64,000 nt of DNA from positions 55,724,502 through 55,788,501 of the forward strand of contig NC_086037.1 of the NCBI RefSeq assembly GCF_036323735.1. The letters are read 5' to 3'. A model generated the notes under the pieces. It saw nothing but the letters and a program-made list of their open reading frames with translations, searched no databases and was not told the origin of the DNA. Shown here piece by piece: positions 57,688-64,000 of this stretch. Both the position numbers and the translations under genes were made by a program. This stretch comes from Rattus norvegicus (lineage: Eukaryota; Chordata; Mammalia; Rodentia; Muridae). Position 1 is the first letter of the stretch. Each line of letters opens with the position of its first letter.

Positions 57688-57872
57688 GGCTGGAGAGATG
57701 GCTCAGAGGTTAAGAGCACTGACTGCTCTTCCAGAGGTCCTGAGTTCAAATTCCAGCAACCACATGGTGGCTCGCAACCATCTGTAATGGGATCCGATGC
57801 CCTCTTCTGGTGTGTCTGAAGACAGCTACAGTGTACTCACATAAAATAAATAATTCTTAAAAAAAAAAGAAA
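57688..57872 (+). mobile_element. B2 SINE, FCSK intron 1
   Basis: Forward B2 flanked by AAAAGCAAACTTAG. Confidence 0.95.
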
Positions 57873-58340
57873 GAAAGAAAAGAAAAGCAAACTTAGATAA
57901 TTCTGAATAATAGGGTGTGGGGGATCCGGGTCCGGGAAGACAGAGAAAAGTCTCAAGAAATCAAGCATTCCCAGTCAGATCAGCCAAGAGAGTAACTAAC
58001 ACTCAGGGAGTGTTTCTCAGGCACCAAGCCAACAACATTGTAGTGACAGCTCAAAGGAGCCATTCACCAGCCCTAACAGTTGATCTTATCACACCACGCA
58101 CATAAAGAAACAGTGGCTTAAAGAGTAAGCAGGCTGCTTAAGGTCAGGTAGAGCCAGTGCAAACAGCAGGGTGTGGCCCAATGTCTGCCCTTAGTCACAG
58201 TGAGGAATGGTCCTGCAGTTGGCATCACACGTGGCACTGGTGCAGTGATCTTGGAATACCGAGAAGAGATTACCGCAGCACTAGGCCCGCTTTTAACAGA
58301 ACTTCATTTGCCCAATCCAAGTTGGAGTTTTGGGGACTGG

Positions 58341-58345
<5 letters not shown>

Positions 58346-58372
<27 letters not shown>
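58346..58372 (+). repeat. Poly-T tract, FCSK intron 1
   Basis: About 26 uninterrupted T residues. Confidence 0.95.
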
Positions 58373-58812
58373 GAGTTAAGACATGGTCCTACGAAGAAAA
58401 CCTGGTCTCTAATCCACTATATGGCCAAGCATGGCCTCAAACTTCTGGTCTTCCTCCTCTACCTCCTGTGCACTGTAAATAAAGGCTTACACCGACTCAC
58501 CTAGTCAAGCATTTTTGGTTGGTTGGTTGGTTTTTGTGTTTTGTTTGCTTTCTAGTGCTAGGAATCCTCAGCAAAACTACAGGATAGCAAGCAGAGGCAA
58601 TAAAATAAAGCCCCTCTTGCACACACGCGTGTGCACACACACATATTTTCGAGACAGGCTCGCACTATTTAGCCCTAGCTGGCCTCAAACTTTTCATGTT
58701 CTTGCCTTCCCTGTACTAGGTTTACAGGCCTGGGCCACAATATGCTTATTGAAGGAAGATGGTACAGGTAGGGACTATGCACATTTCAGTATTTTAAAAA
58801 CTTTAAAAGTTG

Positions 58813-58814
<2 letters not shown>

Positions 58815-58867
<53 letters not shown>
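58815..58867 (+). repeat. (GA)n microsatellite, FCSK intron 1
   Basis: About 25 GA units. Confidence 0.95.
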
Positions 58868-58872
<5 letters not shown>

Positions 58873-59079
58873 TCAGGCCCAGGAGACACTAATTTGCGGC
58901 TTTCTGAAGAACAAGAGGCAGAAAGAAGTTGCCTAGAAGTAAAACCAAATAGTAAACAATACGGTCATAAAATGTGTGCCTAGTGGTATAAACTGAGGCA
59001 GGAAAACGACTCATATCAAAATCTGAGTAGCGCTGGCATCTAGAGCTCAACTGGCTCAAGGGAATGTCGCTCTGTGTGC

Positions 59080-59400
59080 CAGGTGTCCCCAAGTCGCGGG
59101 GCGCCCTCTAAAAACCCAAATCAAGAAAAAGCTGCACTGCAGAGGTCCCTTGCAGCTAACCAGCGCTGGGGTAACGACAGAGATCCGGGAGACCCGCGAG
59201 AAAGCGCCCCAAACTAGAGTGGAACTGAAGACCCCGCGGACCCACTTACCTGCGTCCGCCCAGAGCTCGCAGAGCCGGCTCTTTAACGTGACTGCGCATG
59301 CCGCGCAGCGCACCCTGGGAAATGCAGTTCATTCGATCTTGCTCCAGAGTCCGTAGAACCCGCATGCAGCCCCGCCTTACTGAAGGGAAAAAGTTCTCAA
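59080..59400 (-). promoter_or_regulatory. FCSK CpG-rich promoter with NRF1- and ZNF143-like sites
   Basis: CpG-rich sequence around the putative FCSK exon 1. TGCGCATGC at about 59293-59301 resembles an NRF1 site. The minus strand at about 59311-59329 reads ACTGCATTTCCCAGGGTGC, matching 15 of 19 positions of the ZNF143 (SBS) consensus as I recall it. No TATA box is evident. This suggests a housekeeping-type promoter; factor binding is inferred from motifs only. Confidence 0.6.
59250..59335 (-). other. Fcsk: Putative FCSK non-coding exon 1
   Basis: A strong minus-strand donor, GACGCAG|GTAAGT, ends a candidate leader exon at 59250 inside a CpG-rich block. Splicing to 56245 gives a 5' UTR-only first exon. 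The intron between holds a cluster of SINEs, an MIR, a DNA-transposon-like repeat and a (GA)n tract. The upstream edge (transcription start) is not determinable by eye. Confidence 0.65.
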
Positions 59401-59704
59401 ACTTACACGGAGCGCTCCACGTACCAACTTCCAGAACTACAACCACCAGAGAGAAGTAAAGACACTCGCCAGTTTTCGTTTTGTTTTGTTTTGTTTTTGT
59501 GACTCGGGGTACAAGGTAAAAGTATGTTTTGCTCTTTTTTTTTTCTTGACAAGGTTTCTCTGTATAGCCCTGGCTATCCAGGAACTCATTCGCTTACCTC
59601 TGTCTATTGAGTGCATGTGGAACCACCGCCTGTCTGTAATTTTGACTTTTTCTTTTAGTGCTTTAATTGAAGCTAAGTCTTTCTTATCTACTGATTGACT
59701 GACT

Positions 59705-59892
59705 GAGTGACTGATTGATTGATTGATTTAATATAGGTACACCGTAGCTGTCTTCAGACACACCAGAAGAGGGCATCAGATCCCATTACATTACAGATGG
59801 TTGTGAGCCACCCTGTGGTTGCTGGAAATTGAACTCAGGACCTCTGGAAGAGCAGATAGTGCTCTTCACTGCTGAGCCATCTCTCCAATCCC
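59705..59892 (-). mobile_element. B2 SINE upstream of FCSK
   Basis: Reverse B2 with a short internal duplication (ATTACATTACAGATGG). Confidence 0.92.
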
Positions 59893-59909
59893 CTAATTTT
59901 GACCTTTTT

Positions 59910-59993
59910 CTTTTTTTTCGGAGCTGAGGACCGAACCCAGGGCCTTGCGCTTGCTAGGCAAGCGCTCTACCACTGAGCTAAATCCCCAACCCC
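59910..59993 (-). mobile_element. ID element, upstream of FCSK
   Basis: Reverse ID with poly-T, flanked by the duplication AATTTTGACCTTTTT. Confidence 0.95.
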
Positions 59994-60040
59994 AATTTTG
60001 ACCTTTTTAAAAAAGTGGGTTTTTTAATTATTATTTTAGG

Positions 60041-60218
60041 GACTGGAGAGATAGCTCCTAGGTTAAGAGCACTCACTGCACTTTCAGAGGACCAGGGTTC
60101 AATACCCAGCACACACATGAAGCTCAAAACTGTTTGTAACTCCAGGATCCAACACCCTCACACAGACATAAATGCGGCAAAACACCAATGGGTATAAAAA
60201 TAAAAATAAGTAACTATT
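60041..60218 (+). mobile_element. B2 SINE upstream of FCSK
   Basis: GGGACTGGAGAGATAGCTCC start; diverged and shortened 3' half. Confidence 0.85.
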
Positions 60219-61229
60219 AAAATTATTTAGTTTTTATTACGACTGTTAACACCATCGTTTTATGTGCATGACTGTTTTGCCTGCATGTGTGTCTGCGCAC
60301 CTCGTGCGTTCCAGAAGAGGAAAGCAGAAGGTGTTAGAGCCTCAGAAGCTATTTTTTTTTAAGATAGGATCTTCCTATGTAGCCCAGGCTGGCCCTAATT
60401 CAAACTCCTCCTAATTCAGTCTCCAGAATGCTAGGATTATTCAAACTCACCACCATGACCCAACTTCTTCAGATTTTTTTCTTTCCCTTCTTTTCTTTTA
60501 AAATTTTTATTTCTTTCTCCTGGCAGGAGCCCAAAGCCACTATTTTCCTCAAGAGTGTGAAGAAGCAGGGGCGGGCTCACCATTGTTCCTGAGGAGGGAA
60601 CATACTCAGCTAGAATTGGATCAACAGTTGGGATACTGTTTCCCTGTTTTTCTCAGGCGGATCCTTCTGGAATAAACTTCCAACTCTACAGTGGAAAGTT
60701 TCCAGTAAAACTTTTCGAAAGCTGTGCGTGACAGCATCGTTCGTCATAGCCCCAAACTGGAAGACACTCCAGCATCCCTGACGAGGGTTCTATGTTTCAC
60801 AAAGGTTTTGACTAAAAGATGGTTGATATATATGCACAGTAATGGACTCCCTTCAAGGCCTTTTGTAAGGCTGGGTGGGGTGGCAGAGGCCTGTAATGTC
60901 AGCACTTGGGAGGTAAGGGGATCAAGAATTCAATGTCATCCTCACCTACACAGCCCAGGTAAAGGTGGGAAGTGAGAACCAACTGGAAATGCCTTGCTGG
61001 CTTTTGGTCTTGCTTTGGTCCAGCATTTCCTCACAAAGCTCCCTTTCGTCTCTTTTGGAATGGTTATGTATATTTTGTGCCATCATATGTTGGAAGTGTG
61101 TGATTTGCTCCTTGTTACAGGGGGTTGCAGTTAAGAGACTGCCTCAAGTCTCAGCAAAGATGTGGACTTTAAACAGTGTTGCGACTGGAGAGCTTACTTA
61201 CGGGTGGTTTTGAAGTTGGATTGAATGCA

Positions 61230-61610
61230 TTTTGCAATATGATATGGTCACAAGTCTATGGGGGCCAGGGAATGGATGATGGTGGGTTGAATGAGATTCA
61301 CGTATGTGTATGCTTAGTCACTAGCCATTTGAAAGGATTAGAAGGATGAGGAGATGCGGCCTCGCTGGAGAAGTGTGTCACTAAGGGTGGGCTTTGAGGT
61401 TTCAAACGCCCATGCCAGGCCCATTCTCACTCCCTTGGCTTGGGGATCAGGATGGAAAGCTCTCAGCTCGAGAGACACCATGCTCCACGCCATAAAGATA
61501 ATGCCCTAAGCCTCTGAAACTATAAGCCAGCACCCAATTAAGGGCTTTCCTTTGTAAGAATTGCCTTGGTCATAGCTCCTTCACAGCCACAGAACCATGA
61601 CTAAAACAGA
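61230..61610 (+). mobile_element. Rodent interspersed repeat upstream of FCSK
   Basis: GAGAAGTGTGTCACTAAGGG, TATAAGCCAGCACCCAATTA and CACAGCCACAGAACCATGAC mark a familiar dispersed rodent repeat. Family uncertain. Confidence 0.5.
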
Positions 61611-61642
61611 ACACTCACAAATGAAATGAAAAGTATTTTTAA

Positions 61643-61836
61643 GGGCTGGAGAGATGGCTCAGCGGTTAAGAGCACCCGACTGCTCTTCCAGAGGTCATGA
61701 GTTCAATTCCCAGCAACCACATGGTGGCTCACAACCATCTGTAAAGAGATCCGATGCCCTCTTCTGGTGTATCTGAAGACAGCTACAGTGTACTTATATA
61801 TAATAAATGAATAAATCTTTAAAAAAAAAAAAAGAA
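61643..61836 (+). mobile_element. B2 SINE upstream of FCSK
   Basis: Full-length young forward B2 with duplication AAAAGTATTTTTAAG. Confidence 0.95.
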
Positions 61837-62079
61837 AAGAAAAGTATTTTTAAGTACTGCATCATGGGAGGGGAAGGCAGAATCAACAGTTCTAGTGCAA
61901 CCATGGTTACAGCCTGAATTTGAGAATCTCCTCAGGAAAGAAGGAAGCAATGGGCCATGGCTTTGTTGGTGGAGCCCAGTGCTAGATAGAGCACTTGCTT
62001 AGCACGCAAGAGACCCTGGAGCCCCAAACATCCCTAAACACGTAAAGGGATAAGACTTGCAGGGCAAGGAGGACATGAG

Positions 62080-62135
<56 letters not shown>
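62080..62135 (+). repeat. (CT)n microsatellite upstream of FCSK
   Basis: About 27 CT units. Confidence 0.95.
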
Positions 62136-62136
<1 letters not shown>

Positions 62137-62343
62137 TTTAGTTTTTCTTACAAGAACATACTTTCCACATTTGGTGTCCTGAACCAAGAAGCCTGAGAGG
62201 ACACGGAGTCAGTCCCAGCAGGAATGGGGGCTGTTCTGTAAGTTGGCCAGTCACAGCTGTGTCTTCCTATTTCTGGCTGTAGCATGAGTAAACAGTAATT
62301 CCCAATGCCTGTGATTTTTATGCATGTTTGACTCCATAGTAAA

Positions 62344-62344
<1 letters not shown>

Positions 62345-62386
<42 letters not shown>

Positions 62387-62405
62387 CTCACTCACGCGCG
62401 CGTGT
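62345..62405 (+). repeat. (GT)n microsatellite with CGCGCGCG tail, upstream of FCSK
   Basis: About 19 GT units, then ACGCTCACTCACGCGCGCGTGTG. Alternating purine-pyrimidine with Z-DNA potential. Confidence 0.92.
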
Positions 62406-63165
62406 GAAACCAGCCATTATTATTGTCGATATACTCTTCCTGCTCTGTTGAAGGATTTGGGGGTTGCCCACTGCTGAGTCTTCAGGCTCTGGGACTGTAC
62501 CTAGGATGTTGTAAGTGGTTAGAAACCATCGAATGAAAGAGCGAAAAGCGTCCCCTGTCTGGCTCCCATGGGAGTCATCCCCTCTCTCCACTTGGCCCAA
62601 GTCTCCCTCACCCCATCTCCTGTGTCTATCCTCTGTGAACCCAGGAAGCCGTCTCTCTCGCAAGTGACGAGGCACCTCTTCTTCAGCAATGCAGATCCAA
62701 GGCTCTGCAGCAGAACCAGAAGCAGAGACACCTGCTGTTGCAGTGTTGGCAGTGGTTCCATTAAACAGAATGCATCCCCAAAGAGCTCAGGAGCCAAGCC
62801 TTACTCACAGCCCGAGAAGCTGGTGTGGCTGGGTGACATTGACAGGGTCAGACCTGCTCTAGGGTAACACTCTCCAGCCAGAGAGGCAAAGCCAGAAGCC
62901 CATCCCTGGCAGGATAGGATAGCTCACACAGCCTATAGCTTAGCATTCAGGAGGCAGAGGCAGAGGCTAGGGGTCACGCAAGGTGCAAGCCAGTGCTGTC
63001 CATACAAATCAATCAGTAGCTCCTGTTTAAAAGGAAAGAATTCCTTGACTTGGCATAGTGGCAGCCCATGGCTGTAATCACAACAGTGGAGACACTGAGA
63101 CAGGAGGCTATAATATAGCCTGGGCTATGGTATAAGACCTTACCTCAAAGAGAAAAAAAGGAAGG

Positions 63166-63375
63166 GATGGAGAAATTGCTCAGTGGTTAAGAGCACTTCC
63201 TGTTCTTCTAAGGACTTGAAGTCAGTTCTTAGCACCCACATCTGGCAGCTCAGACTTGCCTATAACTGCAGCTCCAGGAATTCCTATGCCTTTTCCTGGA
63301 CTTTGCAGGTACCTACATGGGTGTTCACAAACCACAATACATCTATATACAATTTAAAAATTAAAAAAATATATT
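63166..63375 (+). mobile_element. Diverged B2 SINE upstream of FCSK
   Basis: GGGATGGAGAAATTGCTCAG start, then CTTAGCACCCACATCTGGC. Confidence 0.75.
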
Positions 63376-63642
63376 AAAAGAAAAAAACAGAGATGGAGAG
63401 ATAGCTTTTCCAGAGGACCAGAGTTCAACTCCCAAACACAAGTCAGTTGGTCACAATTCCAGCTCCAAGGGATCTGACACCCTCTGCTGGCCTCCTTGGA
63501 CACCCACACACTTGTGGCATACACTCACACAGATGTATACATATGTTCTAATGTTCATAGCAGGGAGCAGGAAGCACAGAGACAGACATGGTGCTGGAGA
63601 AGTAGTTTCGAGTTTTATATCCTGGTCTTCAGGCAGCAGGGT

Positions 63643-63692
63643 TGCACGCACGCATGCACGCACACACGCACGCACGCACGCACGCATGCGGT
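63643..63692 (+). repeat. (GCAC)n tetranucleotide repeat upstream of FCSK
   Basis: CACGCACGCATGCACGCACA-type units. Confidence 0.9.
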
Positions 63693-63922
63693 GAAGAGAG
63701 GAGGGAGGGAGACAGACAGACGCATGGCCTTTTTGAAACCTCATGGCCCACTCCCAGTGAACGCCTCCTTCAGCAAAACCACATCTTCTGATTCTTCCCA
63801 AACCAACTCCAATTCAGTCCTCAATTAGTCAACTGAGGACTAAGCATGCAAGTATATGAGCCAATGGGGGCCAATCTCATTCAAAGCACCACAACACATA
63901 TGCACAAATGAAAATAAAAAAT

Positions 63923-64000
63923 AGGGGTTGGGGATTTAGCTCAGTAGTAGAGCGCTTGCCTAGCAAGCGCAAGGCCCTGGGTTCGGTCCCCAGCTCCGAA
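63923..64000 (+). mobile_element. ID element cut by the window end
   Basis: Forward ID body with the BC1-type AGCAAGCGC loop. The window ends at the start of its A-tail. Confidence 0.93.

Larger units (their letters stand above)
59470..64000. other. Intergenic DNA upstream of FCSK
   Basis: No exon, conserved frame or RNA gene was recognised. The stretch holds B2, ID, B1-like (59545-59640) and other dispersed repeats plus (CT)n, (GT)n and (GCAC)n tracts. About 62410-62880 looks like unique sequence; its open frames on both strands have no recognisable product. In human the next gene in this direction is ST3GAL2, which would lie beyond the window. Confidence 0.7.

Noticed and set aside
62388..62867. 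Frames of 92-99 codons on both strands upstream of FCSK
   Set aside because: The sequence appears unique, but neither frame resembles a known protein, and overlapping frames on both strands fit chance. No exon boundaries were convincing.

Overview
This is mammalian, almost certainly rat (Rattus norvegicus), genomic DNA: three intron-containing protein-coding genes embedded in a dense carpet of rodent SINEs. The roughly twenty ID elements (BC1-derived) with long A-tails point to rat rather than mouse. B2, B1, ancient MIR, rodent DNA-transposon-like copies and many microsatellites fill the introns. The gene order SF3B3(-) COG4(+) FCSK(-) matches human 16q22, so by synteny this is probably rat chromosome 19 (inference).

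Layout. 1-5.1 kb: the 5' end of SF3B3 on the minus strand (first 190 codons in three coding exons, plus an upstream 5' UTR exon). A C/D-box snoRNA, SNORD111, lies in the intron between 418 and 1105. About 4.7-5.6 kb: a CpG-rich bidirectional promoter shared by SF3B3 and COG4. 5.4-39.4 kb: the complete COG4 gene on the plus strand, 19 coding exons that join without frame breaks to 785 codons. COG4 intron 15 carries a 29-copy, 31/32-bp minisatellite starting about 70 bp after the splice donor. 39.4-39.66 kb: a short tail-to-tail interval with facing polyadenylation signals. 39.6-59.3 kb: the complete FCSK (fucokinase) gene on the minus strand, one non-coding and 23 coding exons, 1090 codons. 59.3-64 kb: the FCSK promoter and upstream intergenic DNA with SINEs and microsatellites and no recognisable gene.

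How the genes relate. SF3B3 is a U2 snRNP splicing subunit and its intronic snoRNA guides 28S rRNA 2'-O-methylation. COG4 is a Golgi tethering subunit needed for glycosylation, and FCSK salvages L-fucose for GDP-fucose used in Golgi glycosylation. COG4 and FCSK thus act in the same broad process, but nothing in the sequence shows that their adjacency is functional.

All exon boundaries were placed by reading GT/AG sites and checking that codon phases close across every junction. Repeat boundaries are approximate unless a target-site duplication is quoted. No undescribed biological system was found. The most unusual features are the COG4 minisatellite, serial SINE insertions reusing one target site in FCSK intron 1, and a mosaic micro-duplication in FCSK intron 11.
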